From positions 1-64,000 of the forward strand of contig VFZX01000003.1 in assembly GCA_016871015.1 (NCBI GenBank): a stretch of 64,000 bases of DNA, read 5' to 3'. How positions within the stretch are numbered: the first letter of the stretch is position 1; each line of letters begins with the position of its first letter. Below are positions 43,776 to 52,429 of this stretch, piece after piece. Origin of the DNA: Acidobacteriota bacterium (lineage in GTDB: Bacteria > Acidobacteriota > Terriglobia > Bryobacterales > Bryobacteraceae). The notes under the pieces were generated by a model. It did no database searches, had not been told where the DNA came from, and worked only from the letters and a program-made list of their open reading frames with translations. The position numbers and the translations under genes are program-made.

Positions 43776-46396
43776 TGGCGGAGCCGGCCCCCTTCCGGAT
43801 CATGGAAGGCGGCCTGTTTCACCAGCGCCTGGACTAGCCGGCCGCCGCTGCGTATGGCAATTGCCGAGCCCTCCGCGGCATGATCCACCGGGACCCAGGC
43901 CATGCCGATGGTCCGCTGGCGCACCGGCGAATAGCGGGCGCTGGTGACTCGTCCCACGGGGCGGCCGCCGAGGACGACTGGCGCGCCGTCGTCAGGCAGG
44001 GTATCGTCCTGCATCTCGAAGCCGACCAGGCTCTCTCGCGGAGGCGCCTGCGAAGCCTGCGTGAGCGCGGCGCGGCCGACGAAATCGGGCTTATCGAGGC
44101 GAGCCACCCACGTCATGCCGGCATCGATCGGCGTGGTGAGGGCATCAGTGTCGACACCTACGATCACGTGTTTCTTCTCGAGCCGCAATAAGCGCTGCGC
44201 TTCGATCCCGAAGGGCCGGATATCGAATTCGGCCCCGGCCTTCATTAGAGCCTGCCAGACCTTCGGCCCTTCCTCGGCCGGGCAGTGGATCTCCCAACCC
44301 GTCTCACCCACGAAGCCGATGCGCACCAGCAGCGATCGCACACCCGCCACCTCCGCCTCCCGGCAACCCATATAGGGGAACGACTCGCTCGACAGATCGC
44401 AGTCCGTGATCTTGCGCAGCGTCTCGCGAGCCTTGGGTCCAGCCAGGTTCACGGCCGCGAAACCGGAGGTCATATTCGTGAGCCAGGCGTCCCAACCCGT
44501 GCCCGCCAGCCACCAGCGCAGCCACTGGTCGACGAACTCGAGGTTGCCAGTGGTCGTGCTGATGAAATAGCGGTCGCCGGCGAGCGCCGCGATCGTACCG
44601 TCATCGAGAATCACACCGGACTCGTCACAGATGACGGCGTAGCGCACGCGCCCCGGTTTGAGGTCCGAGAACCGGTGCGTATAGACCTTGTCGAGCAGCT
44701 TGCCTGCATCCCTTCCCTGCAGAATCAGCTTGCCGAGCGTGCTCACGTCAATGAGTCCCACGCGTTCGCGAACGGCCTGATACTCGGCCCGTACGCACGC
44801 CGTTTCGTCGCCGCTCCCGGCGCGGTAGTAGCGGGGACGCTTCCAATCGCCCATGTCGAGCCACACGGCCCCGAGTTGTTGGTGCTCGTCATGCATCGGC
44901 GTACGGCGAATGGGGTGATGGCGGGGACCCGCCAGCGCTCCCAGGCTCACCGGCGGATTGGGTGGGCGAGAAGTGGTGACGCCGGTGGCGTCCATCGAAC
45001 GGCCGGTCAGTCCGGCGCAGATTTCGACGGCGGCCAGTTGGCACATCCGGCCTTGGCAGGGTCCCATGGTCGTGGTGGTGTAGCGCTTCAACGTCTCGAT
45101 ATGATCGAATCCTTCGCGGACGGCGCCGTCGAGATCGGCAGTGGTCACGTCGCTACAGACACACACGAACGAGCGCTTGGAAGCGCCGCCGCGGTTGGCC
45201 GGTGTGCCCGCGAGGCCGGTGCCACACACCGAACCCACGGCCGAGACATTCGGCGGCAGACCCGTGGGCAGGAAAGCTCCGTGCGCCTGGTTCCAAACGA
45301 GTTTGGCGCCCGCTTGAGCCAGTAGTCCCGCATCCGGAACGAGTGGCCCGCAAATTACCAGCAGGTCACACGGAATGCTTCCCGTATCGGTTTTCACTCC
45401 GGTAACACAGTGGCCGCCGGACGCCGAGCGAATCGCTGCTGGCTCGACCACGCCCGCGATACGTACTCCGGCGTTCTTCAAGTCCGCCACGACGCCGGCG
45501 GCTCGCGGACCGCCGCCCACCACGACGGCCGTCGCCGCGGGCTTGATGCCATGCAGCCGGATCAGCCGCTGCGCTGCCGTCGACAGCATCACGCCCGGCA
45601 GGTCGTTGTTGGCGAAAACCAGCGGTGTTTCGTATGCGCCCGCCGCTACCACGACGTGGCCGGCCCGCAAGTGAATCAGACGCTCCTTCACCGCGCCATG
45701 CGGATTGGGTTGCAGCACCCCCAGCAGATTGCCTTCGAACAGACCGAAGCAGTAGCTCCGGCTCAACACCCGGACACCAGCCTCGTTGGACACGCGCTCG
45801 CGAACTGCTGCCAGGTCTGCGGCCGATGACTGGTAGCGGGCGCGACCGCCGAGCGAAGGTTGATCGTCGATGAGCACAACACTCGCGCCCCGGCCTGCGT
45901 ATTCCAGCGCCGCGGCCATACCGGAAGAACCGCCGCCCACGACGGCCACCTCCGCGTGCCACCAAGCGTGTTCGTACTCGCCTTTGATTTCGTCTACGCC
46001 AGGAGGCTCGCCCAGCCCCGCTACCGCGCGAATGTGCGGTTCCACCATGTGCCACAGTTTCAAGCTGCGGAAGACCTTGTAATACCAGCCCACCGGCATC
46101 AGGAAATCGAAGTGCTGCGCGGCGCTCAGCGCATCCGTCTCGAGAGACGGCCAGGCGTTTTGGTGCCTGACCACCATGCCCTCGCGCGCCGGGGTCACAC
46201 AGGCGGGCATGTTGGGAACGCCGTTGACGTTTACCAGGCAGTTGGGACAACGTCCGGCGGCGCAGAGCAGGCCGCGCGGGCGGTGGTACTTGAAGCTCCT
46301 GCTGAAGACTCGCTGGCCCGCCCGATACAGCGCGGACCCGACGGTGTCTCCCGGCTCCGCATTGACAGAGTGGCCATCGAAATCGAACGTGCTCAC
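43772..46396 (-). CDS. mgdC: N-methylglutamate dehydrogenase subunit C (sarcosine oxidase alpha-like)
   Basis: An 874-residue subunit. The N-terminal ferredoxin-like domain has Cys45, Cys50, Cys53 and Cys66 (LCAAGRCPNCLVNVNG). A Rossmann domain follows (VAVVGGGSSGMAAALEYAG) for NAD or FAD, then a BFD-like cysteine set in VCVCSDVTTADL and MGPCQGRMC. The C-terminal 370 residues are a GcvT-like folate-binding domain (GLIDVSTLGKLILQGRD), which in the sarcosine enzyme passes the methyl group to tetrahydrofolate. It overlaps the delta gene by 4 bp and the gamma gene by 4 bp. Confidence 0.8.
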   Translation of the reverse strand: MSTFDFDGHSVNAEPGDTVGSALYRAGQRVFSRSFKYHRPRGLLCAAGRCPNCLVNVNGVPNMPACVTPAREGMVVRHQNAWPSLETDALSAAQHFDFLMPVGWYYKVFRSLKLWHMVEPHIRAVAGLGEPPGVDEIKGEYEHAWWHAEVAVVGGGSSGMAAALEYAGRGASVVLIDDQPSLGGRARYQSSAADLAAVRERVSNEAGVRVLSRSYCFGLFEGNLLGVLQPNPHGAVKERLIHLRAGHVVVAAGAYETPLVFANNDLPGVMLSTAAQRLIRLHGIKPAATAVVVGGGPRAAGVVADLKNAGVRIAGVVEPAAIRSASGGHCVTGVKTDTGSIPCDLLVICGPLVPDAGLLAQAGAKLVWNQAHGAFLPTGLPPNVSAVGSVCGTGLAGTPANRGGASKRSFVCVCSDVTTADLDGAVREGFDHIETLKRYTTTTMGPCQGRMCQLAAVEICAGLTGRSMDATGVTTSRPPNPPVSLGALAGPRHHPIRRTPMHDEHQQLGAVWLDMGDWKRPRYYRAGSGDETACVRAEYQAVRERVGLIDVSTLGKLILQGRDAGKLLDKVYTHRFSDLKPGRVRYAVICDESGVILDDGTIAALAGDRYFISTTTGNLEFVDQWLRWWLAGTGWDAWLTNMTSGFAAVNLAGPKARETLRKITDCDLSSESFPYMGCREAEVAGVRSLLVRIGFVGETGWEIHCPAEEGPKVWQALMKAGAEFDIRPFGIEAQRLLRLEKKHVIVGVDTDALTTPIDAGMTWVARLDKPDFVGRAALTQASQAPPRESLVGFEMQDDTLPDDGAPVVLGGRPVGRVTSARYSPVRQRTIGMAWVPVDHAAEGSAIAIRSGGRLVQALVKQAAFHDPEGGRLRQ

Positions 46397-46656
46397 TCGT
46401 TGTCCTCATCCGGAAACCAGGTTCGCTTCACTTCATTGCTTATCGTATTGCGAACCGCCTGGAGCCATTGCCGGCAGCCAGACCGGTGAAACCACCATTC
46501 CATCTGCTCGCCGGCCTGGTTTTTTTTCGTGTGCACGTAGCGGTACCACTCCTCTTGCGCCGCATCCGGCAGAGGCCGCTGCCTCACTTCGCCACCGAAT
46601 CGAAACTCGTAGACGCTCCGCGGCCCGCATTGCGGACAGCGCAACTGAAATGACAA
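46393..46656 (-). CDS. mgdB: N-methylglutamate dehydrogenase subunit B (sarcosine oxidase delta-like)
   Basis: An 87-residue zinc-binding subunit of the SoxD family. It begins LSFQLRCPQCGPRSVYEF (first residue read as Met) and ends with EWWFHRSGCRQWLQAVRNT; CPQC, His and Cys form the zinc site. The start is a TTG at 46656, with GAGGAGG 5 bp upstream, and gives the usual family length; longer in-frame extensions have no similarity. It is the first gene of the operon and overlaps the alpha gene by 4 bp. Confidence 0.78.
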   Translation of the reverse strand: MSFQLRCPQCGPRSVYEFRFGGEVRQRPLPDAAQEEWYRYVHTKKNQAGEQMEWWFHRSGCRQWLQAVRNTISNEVKRTWFPDEDNE

Positions 46657-46711
46657 GGGAACCTCCTCGGCGGAACCGAATTCACTTTTATAGCAGATAT
46701 CGCCGAGGCTC

Positions 46712-46739
46712 TTGCGGCAGTTGACCGCCGCTGTATACT
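46712..46739 (+). promoter_or_regulatory. Candidate sigma70-type promoter for mgsABC-gmaS
   Basis: TTGCGG at 46712-46717 and TATACT at 46734-46739 are separated by 16 bp, a good match to the -35/-10 pattern, and lie 34 bp before the mgsA ATG. In the same 117-bp divergent region the opposite strand shows TATAAA (complement of 46688-46693), a possible -10 for the mgd operon. Divergent control from a shared operator region is therefore plausible. No regulator gene is adjacent. Confidence 0.4.
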
Positions 46740-46773
46740 GGACGATTGCGAGTACAGGTGGATTCGTAACGTC

Positions 46774-47679
46774 ATGTGCGGAATCGCAGGCTATCTCCAT
46801 TTCTCCGGCGAACAGGCGCCGCCCATCGGACGCGTCGTACTCTCCATGCTCGAGGCCCTCGGTTGCCGCGGACCGGACTCGGCGGGCGTGGCGCTTTGCG
46901 GGCCGCGGCACGCAGATTCGCTGGTCTTGCGCGTGAAATTAGGAGATCATGCGGACTTCGCCGCCCGGGGCGCCGATGTCGAAGCAGCCACCGCGCGTTT
47001 TCAGGCGGGCGGGTTCACACGTACCGGACCCTATCTGCGATTCACTGTGCCGGCGGCGGGGGAATTGACGGATCTGACGCGGGCTATCGAAGCGCTGTCG
47101 CCGGATATCGAAGTGGTGAGCGCGGGCACGGCCCTGGAGATCGTCAAGCAAGTAGGCTCTCCGGCGAACCTGGAGGCGACTTATCAGGTTTCCCGGTTCG
47201 AGGGAAGTCACGGGATCGGCCACACCCGCCTGTCCACCGAATCGCGCGTCGACCTCAGTCATTCACAACCGTTCTGGGGCCACGGCTGCGCGGATCTGGC
47301 GATCGTTCACAATGGCCACATCACCAACTATCATCAATTGCGACGCCGGTACGAACAGAACGGCGTCCGCTTCTATACCGAGAACGATTCCGAAATCATC
47401 GGCATCTATCTGGCGCGCCACTTGAACCAGGGCAAGAGTCTCGAATCCGGACTGCGGGCGATGTTGCGCGACATGGACGGCTCGTTCAGTTGCCTGGCGG
47501 TCACGGCGACCGAGTTGGGCTTCATCAAGGATCCGTTCGCGTTCAAGCCGCTGCTGGTCGCCGAGACGGAGCGGTTCGTGGCCGTGGCGACCGAAGAGGT
47601 GGCGATCCGCGCGGCGATCGCGGGCGATTACACGGTGCGCGAGGCGCAGGTGAGAGAGTTCAAAGTATGGCGGAGATAA
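46774..47679 (+). CDS. mgsA: N-methylglutamate synthase subunit A, class II glutamine amidotransferase domain
   Basis: The protein has 301 residues. It begins MCGIAGYLHFSGEQ; Cys2 becomes the N-terminal nucleophile. Other family segments are RGPDSAGVALCG, GIGHTRLSTESRVDLSHSQP and LAIVHNGHITNYHQLRRR. In N-methylglutamate synthase this GlxB-like subunit resembles the amidotransferase domain of glutamate synthase and would cleave the gamma-glutamyl amide, here methylamide. It overlaps mgsB by 13 bp. The reading of the whole operon as N-methylglutamate synthase rests on its combination with mgd and gmaS. Confidence 0.82.
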   Translation: MCGIAGYLHFSGEQAPPIGRVVLSMLEALGCRGPDSAGVALCGPRHADSLVLRVKLGDHADFAARGADVEAATARFQAGGFTRTGPYLRFTVPAAGELTDLTRAIEALSPDIEVVSAGTALEIVKQVGSPANLEATYQVSRFEGSHGIGHTRLSTESRVDLSHSQPFWGHGCADLAIVHNGHITNYHQLRRRYEQNGVRFYTENDSEIIGIYLARHLNQGKSLESGLRAMLRDMDGSFSCLAVTATELGFIKDPFAFKPLLVAETERFVAVATEEVAIRAAIAGDYTVREAQVREFKVWRR

Positions 47680-48395
47680 CCCCGCTGGCAACGGTCGAGT
47701 GCGGGCAGCGGCCCATTCGCGAAATCAACCAGGAGATCAAAGCGCTCATCGCCGCGGGCCGGACCGGGATCGAACTCGCCGGGCCAGGGGCGCGCCACAA
47801 CCTCGGCGTCGGTATTGTGCAGCTGGCCCGGATCCATATCCGGGGCAGCGCGGGATATTACTGCGCCGGGCTGATCGACGGACCGGAATTCGAGGTCGAC
47901 GGGAGCGCCGGCTGGGGCTTGGCCGAGTCGATGATGAGTGGCAAGGTGGTGGTGCACGGCAACGCCGGCAACGGCGCGGCGGCAGCGATCCGGGGCGGAA
48001 CCGTGGTGATTCATGGCGACGCCGCGGCACGCCTCGGCGTGTCCATGAAGGGCGGGCTGGTGCTGGTGGGCGGCGACTGCGGCTATATGGCCGCTTTCAT
48101 GGGCCAAAAGGGAACACTGATCGTCTGCGGCAATACGGGCGAAGCCTTCGCCGATTCCATGTACGAGACGACGTGTTTTGTCGGAGGCAAAGTGGGCGAT
48201 CTCGGCACCGACGCCGTCATTGAACCTTTGTCTGAAGAAGACATCGCGATGCTCGACTCCACATTGGCCACTCATTTTTCCGCCGGAGAGCGGGCGCGGA
48301 AACCGGCGCCGCGCGCCTTCCAAAAGATCGTGGCCGGGCGAAAACTGTGGAACTTCGACAAACGCAACTGGCAGTGGTGGCGGGAGGCGCTCTAG
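47667..48395 (+). CDS. mgsB: N-methylglutamate synthase subunit B, GXGXG beta-helix domain
   Basis: A 242-residue protein resembling the C-terminal beta-helix (GXGXG) domain of glutamate synthase, also called GlxC. Repeated turns are visible: GSAGWGLAESMMSGKVVVHG, GNAGNGAAAAIRGGTVVIHG and GDCGYMAAFMGQKGTLIVCG. The subunit is structural and helps couple the amidotransferase and synthase parts. The ATG at 47667 lies inside the end of mgsA, and the stop directly abuts the mgsC ATG. Confidence 0.82.
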   Translation: MAEITPLATVECGQRPIREINQEIKALIAAGRTGIELAGPGARHNLGVGIVQLARIHIRGSAGYYCAGLIDGPEFEVDGSAGWGLAESMMSGKVVVHGNAGNGAAAAIRGGTVVIHGDAAARLGVSMKGGLVLVGGDCGYMAAFMGQKGTLIVCGNTGEAFADSMYETTCFVGGKVGDLGTDAVIEPLSEEDIAMLDSTLATHFSAGERARKPAPRAFQKIVAGRKLWNFDKRNWQWWREAL

Positions 48396-49709
48396 ATGGC
48401 TGATCCTATCTTGCAACAAAGCGGCATCTTCACTCCGGCCGTCATCGATGACATCCAAACCAAGGCGGCTTCAGGGCTCTACCAGATCCGTGGGTACGGG
48501 ACGCTCCGCCAGCGGCGCTGGGCGACCTTCGACGATTTGACATTCCTGCCGTGCTCGCTGACGCGCATTCCCCTCGAAGGGTATCGTGAAAAGTGCACCA
48601 CCGCGGTCACCCTCGGGACGCGTTACGCCAAGCGGCCCATTCAGCTCGATGTGCCGATCATGATCACGGGCATGAGTTGGGGAGCGCTCTCGCTCAATGC
48701 CAAGGTCGCCTTGGCGCGAGGAGCACGCGCGGCCGGTTCCTCCAATACTACCGGCGACGGCGGCATGCTCATGGCCGAGCGCGAAAACAGCCGCACCCTC
48801 ATCTATGAGGTCTTGCCCTCGCGTTACGGCATTAACATCCATCACATGCTGATGGCCGATGGCATCGAACTCACCATCGGCCAGGGCGCAAAGCCTGGCA
48901 CTGGGGGGCTGCTGTTGGGTAGCAAGGTCTCCGAGGTCATCGCGCGGCAACGCGATCTGCCCGCCGGTGTCGACCAGCGCAGTCCCGCGCGCCACCCTGA
49001 CTTCCTCGGACCTGATGACATGATCGTCAAAGTTGAGGAATTGCGCGAAGCCACCAACGGAGAGGTGCCGATCTTCGTCAAGATGGGCGCCAGCCGCGTC
49101 TACGACGATGTGAAGCTCGCCGCCAAGGCGGGCGCCGACGTGATTGTGGTGGATGGGATGGAAGGCGGCACTGGCGCCTCGCCAGCGATTCTTCAGGAGC
49201 ACACGGGAATCCCGACGCTCGCGGCCGTATGCGAGGCGCGCGCGGCGCTGGAGGACATGGCCTTGTACGGTGAAGTCCAACTCGTCATCGCGGGCGGCAT
49301 CCGCGATGGGGTAGACGCGGCGAAAGCGATTGCACTGGGCGCCGACGCCTGTTATATCGGAACCGCCGCGCTCATCGCGCTCAATTGCAACCGCCCGCTG
49401 CATGTTGAGGACTACGCTAAGATCGGCGCCGCGCCATACGCTTGCCATCACTGCCACACCGGTCTCTGCCCGGTGGGTGTTACGACGCAGGATCCCGAAC
49501 TGATGCGGCGCCTTCCGATTGACGAAGCGGCGGAGCGCGTCTCCAATCTGCTGCACGCAATGACGCTCGAAATTCAAATGCTGGCGCGCGCTTGCGGCAA
49601 GTCTGATGTGCGCCGCCTGGAACCCGAGGACATGGCTGCCCTCACGACGGAGGCGTCCGCCATCTGCGGCATCCCGCTTGCGGGCACGCGTAAGGTGTAC
49701 GGCCACTGA
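48396..49709 (+). CDS. mgsC: N-methylglutamate synthase subunit C, FMN glutamate-synthase domain
   Basis: A 437-residue TIM-barrel protein of the glutamate synthase FMN domain (GlxD-like). Visible are IMITGMSWGALSLNAKVALA, SNTTGDGGMLMAERE, VDGMEGGTGASPAILQEH and the cluster segment CHHCHTGLCPVGVTTQ, which matches the 3Fe-4S site of glutamate synthase. It would join the released methylamine to 2-oxoglutarate to make N-methylglutamate. It starts right after mgsB and ends 19 bp before gmaS. Confidence 0.85.
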   Translation: MADPILQQSGIFTPAVIDDIQTKAASGLYQIRGYGTLRQRRWATFDDLTFLPCSLTRIPLEGYREKCTTAVTLGTRYAKRPIQLDVPIMITGMSWGALSLNAKVALARGARAAGSSNTTGDGGMLMAERENSRTLIYEVLPSRYGINIHHMLMADGIELTIGQGAKPGTGGLLLGSKVSEVIARQRDLPAGVDQRSPARHPDFLGPDDMIVKVEELREATNGEVPIFVKMGASRVYDDVKLAAKAGADVIVVDGMEGGTGASPAILQEHTGIPTLAAVCEARAALEDMALYGEVQLVIAGGIRDGVDAAKAIALGADACYIGTAALIALNCNRPLHVEDYAKIGAAPYACHHCHTGLCPVGVTTQDPELMRRLPIDEAAERVSNLLHAMTLEIQMLARACGKSDVRRLEPEDMAALTTEASAICGIPLAGTRKVYGH

Positions 49710-49728
49710 GATCAAACCGGAGATGATC

Positions 49729-51057
49729 ATGGACCCTCGATTGAAGGCTCAATTCACCGACAAGGGAATCCGTTTTCTGCTCTGCTCGTTCGTGGAGCTG
49801 GCGGGAACGCCGAAAGCGAAACTGGTGCCGGTGACTCATCTCGAAGACACCGCCCGTGACGGTGCCGGATTTGCGGGCTTCGCGGCGGGAGACGTCAACC
49901 AGGGGCCCCACGACACCGACATCTGCAGCGTGCCGGATTTCGGGGGGCTGGCCGTGTTGCCCTGGAAAAAGGATATTGCCTGGGTGCCGGGTAACCTGCA
50001 CGTCAACGGGAGACCGTGGCCTTTCTGCCCGCGCACCACGCTGTGCCGTCACGTGGACGCGCTCGCCCAGCGCGGACTGACGCTCAATATCGGCGTCGAG
50101 CCGGAGTTCATGATTCTCGCCAAAGATGGTGAGCAAGTGCGCCCATGGGACACCCTGGACACTCTGAGCAAGCCTTGTTACGACCTCCGCGCGCTGCATC
50201 GCAATCTGGACTTGATCACAACGGTGGTGGGCGCCATGCAGGAGCTCGGCTGGCAACCCTACGCCGCCGATCACGAAGACGCCAACTGCCAGTTCGAGAT
50301 CAACTGGACCTACTCGGACGCGCTTACGACCGCGGACCGCCACGTGTTTTTCAAATGGATGGTGAAGACGCTCGCCGAGCAGCGCGGCCTGTTCGCGACT
50401 TTCATGCCCAAGCCGTTCCAGCACCTCACCGGCAACGGGTCCCACTTCCATCTCAGCCTCGCATCGGCCGCGACCGGCGAAAACGTCTTCGCCGGCGAAG
50501 AAGATCCATTGGGGCTTTCGCAAACAGCGCGATGGTTTCTGGGCGGGGTGCTCCATCACGCGCGGGGGCTCGCGGCCATCGTCGCCCCAACGGTGAACAG
50601 CTACAAGCGGCTGGTCCGCCGCGCCACGCGATCGGGGGCGACCTGGGCGCCCGTCTATGTTACCTATGGCGCTTCCAACCGCACGCAGATGATCCGCGTT
50701 CCAGGACCCGGGCGCATCGAAGTGCGCGTCGTGGACGGCGCAGCCAATCCGTACCTGACTCCAGCCGCGTTGCTGGCCGCTGGACTCGACGGGATCGACC
50801 GGCAACTGGACCCAGGACCTCCGAACACGGCCAATCTATACGAGGCGTCCGAGGAGTACCTGGTCAGCCGCAAGATCGATTTCCTTCCCGCGACACTAGC
50901 GGAAGCGCTGGACGCGTTCGCAGAAGACAGCGTCCTGCGCGGCGCCCTCGGAGAAGAGTACGCCGCCTATTACCTGGCGGTGAAGCGCCGGGAGTGGAAC
51001 GCTTATCACGAAAGCGTCAGCGCATGGGAGACGGACCGGTACCTGCTTCATTGCTGA
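49729..51057 (+). CDS. gmaS: Gamma-glutamylmethylamide synthetase (glutamine-synthetase family)
   Basis: The 442-residue enzyme is of the type III-like glutamine synthetase group. Motifs include the Mg-binding glutamate segment LNIGVEPEFMIL, the ATP/metal loop KPFQHLTGNGSHFHLSLAS and RRATRSGATWAPVYVTYG. In the N-methylglutamate pathway it ligates methylamine to glutamate with ATP. The start at 49729 is chosen over the ATG at 49723 because GGAG at 49719-49722 is 6 bp upstream of it. It closes the operon. A plain glutamine synthetase role cannot be ruled out from sequence. Confidence 0.82.
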   Translation: MDPRLKAQFTDKGIRFLLCSFVELAGTPKAKLVPVTHLEDTARDGAGFAGFAAGDVNQGPHDTDICSVPDFGGLAVLPWKKDIAWVPGNLHVNGRPWPFCPRTTLCRHVDALAQRGLTLNIGVEPEFMILAKDGEQVRPWDTLDTLSKPCYDLRALHRNLDLITTVVGAMQELGWQPYAADHEDANCQFEINWTYSDALTTADRHVFFKWMVKTLAEQRGLFATFMPKPFQHLTGNGSHFHLSLASAATGENVFAGEEDPLGLSQTARWFLGGVLHHARGLAAIVAPTVNSYKRLVRRATRSGATWAPVYVTYGASNRTQMIRVPGPGRIEVRVVDGAANPYLTPAALLAAGLDGIDRQLDPGPPNTANLYEASEEYLVSRKIDFLPATLAEALDAFAEDSVLRGALGEEYAAYYLAVKRREWNAYHESVSAWETDRYLLHC

Positions 51058-51084
51058 TGGGATCCGCTGCGCAGAACTGGGAGA

Positions 51085-51204
51085 TCAACCAGACACTTGC
51101 GGAGGACCGGTTGCGGGGGCCACACTAGCCTTCGCCGCAGTCACCTCAACTCCGTTTGAGTTCAATAACTCCACAAACTCGCCCAAGTCTTTGGTTAGCC
51201 GCAT
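51085..51204 (-). pseudogene. 5' fragment of a nucleotidyltransferase-like gene
   Basis: The frame opens MRLTKDLGEFVELLNSNGVE, which matches the first helix of small bacterial nucleotidyltransferase-like proteins (the genuine continuation would be a strand such as YLVVGA). It then loses similarity and stops after 39 codons. The 5' end overlaps, in a different frame, the 3' part of the preceding remnant. The rest of the gene is gone. Confidence 0.45.
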
Positions 51205-51335
51205 CGGGGTGCGCTTGATTCCTGATCTCCAAAAGAAGGGCGATGCGCTGTTCGGGAGTCATCGCCATGGCGTCGGCAACATCCGCCCGCGCCGGCCTCC
51301 TGGAGGCTGTGAAAGACACGGACGACCCGCTCCAT
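51146..51335 (-). pseudogene. Frameshifted small gene of a TA-like pair
   Basis: The start MERVVRVFHSLQEAGAG is read in one frame and the remainder, AMTPEQRIALLLEIRNQA then RLGRVCGVIELKRS and stop, in another, so there is a frameshift between about 51270 and 51295. Small proteins beginning MERVVRVF are, as I recall, encoded just before a nucleotidyltransferase-like gene in many bacteria. Here 59 bp of the 3' end overlap the start of such a gene. Both frames remain recognisable within the overlap. Confidence 0.5.
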
Positions 51336-51511
51336 ATTTTGTAGACTCGTACATCCTCAGCGGCGCTCTGCTACGCTTAGTACACGTCACAGTAGAAAAG
51401 GTGCCAAATTGGCGGTGGGCGGAATGTTGAGGCGGACCGAGGACTGAACGGGGTTCGCCGAGCCGTGTGGCCTCCATCCGATCCGGCAAGTCGATGGATG
51501 ATTGATGGAGA

Positions 51512-52196
51512 GTGTCTGAAACAATTTCGACACAAAATGTTTTCGCGGAGCAGGCCCCTCAGGGCGTGTGCGCGATCGAGGAGCAACCGGCACGCCGGGG
51601 ACGAAAGACTGCATTGAAGATCGTGCCCGGCACGGCGGTGTTGAGCGCGTTGTTGGCGCTGCAACGAAGAACAACGGTTGCAGCCGGTTTCGCGCGGAGA
51701 TCGAGAGCCATCGTGTTGCTGAACGCCGGGCGCGAGGTCACCAGTGTTGCACGCGAGGTGGGAATGTCGTCCCGGCAAGTGCACAAGTGGGCCCGGCGGG
51801 CTCAAAGACTTGCCCCGGCCCGATGGCTCGCCAATTGCAAGCCGAGGGCGTGGTGGAATCCATCTCGCCTGAAACGGTCCGGCGCCTGCTCGCCAACCGC
51901 CGTCTCAAACCATGGCGTCATCATCTCTGGCTTTCGCCCAAGGTCCCGCGTGATGCGGCCTTTTGCCGCGGTTACCAATCTCAGTGATCTGTACTGCCGC
52001 GCGTTGTTGCCCCATGAGGTGGTGCTGCCGGTGGACGAGAAGACCAGCCTTCAGCCCCGCACCCGCAAAGCCAAGACACTGCCTCCGGAACCCGGCAGGC
52101 CCTCGCCTCAACCCGGCTAGCCGCCGGTGCCGGGCAAACCGGTCCGCGTCGAGCATGAATACGAGCGCAAGGGAGCACTGAATCTGTTCGCCGCTT
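51512..52196 (+). pseudogene. IS630-type transposase remnant
   Basis: The N-terminal HTH reads AREVGMSSRQVHKWARRAQR. A second frame carries MARQLQAEGVVESISPETVR and LLANRRLKPWRHHLWLSPK, and the first frame resumes with ALLPHEVVLPVDEKTSLQPR, where the Asp of VDEKT is a DDE catalytic residue. A TAG interrupts the following VRVEHEYERKGALNLFAA, and the gene is cut there. At least two frameshifts, one stop and a missing C-terminus make it dead. No clear terminal repeats were found. Confidence 0.7.
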
Positions 52197-52429
52197 CCGC
52201 TCCTGTCCGAAGACGCCATCCGCAGGCACTGGCCCGCCCTTGGAAAGGGCATTCAGATCAACTCCGGCACGGGAGTGAGGTGTCGGGTGTATACTGTGTG
52301 GGTCCGGAAAACCAAAACGGAAATCCCGGTTAGGTCCAATCCACGGGAACCCAGTGACGCATCTATCTATACCGGCAAGGTTGGAGCTCGTAAGTCATAT
52401 TCTCTTTCACGGACGAAAAGGAGAAGACC

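Noticed and set aside
42059-46656. Annotation as a true sarcosine oxidase (soxBDAG)
   Set aside because: The subunits cannot be told apart by eye, but linkage with mgsABC and gmaS and the lack of glycine or one-carbon genes favour N-methylglutamate dehydrogenase. The alternative is kept open in the finding.
46776-48395. A 539-codon frame that starts in mgsA DNA and runs through mgsB
   Set aside because: Only the part from 47667 on has family sequence. The upstream part is the wrong frame of mgsA, so it is not a fusion protein.
51360-51440. Sequence resembling an insertion-sequence end (CACAGTAGAAAAGGTGCC)
   Set aside because: No matching inverted copy or associated transposase was found, so it is left unassigned.
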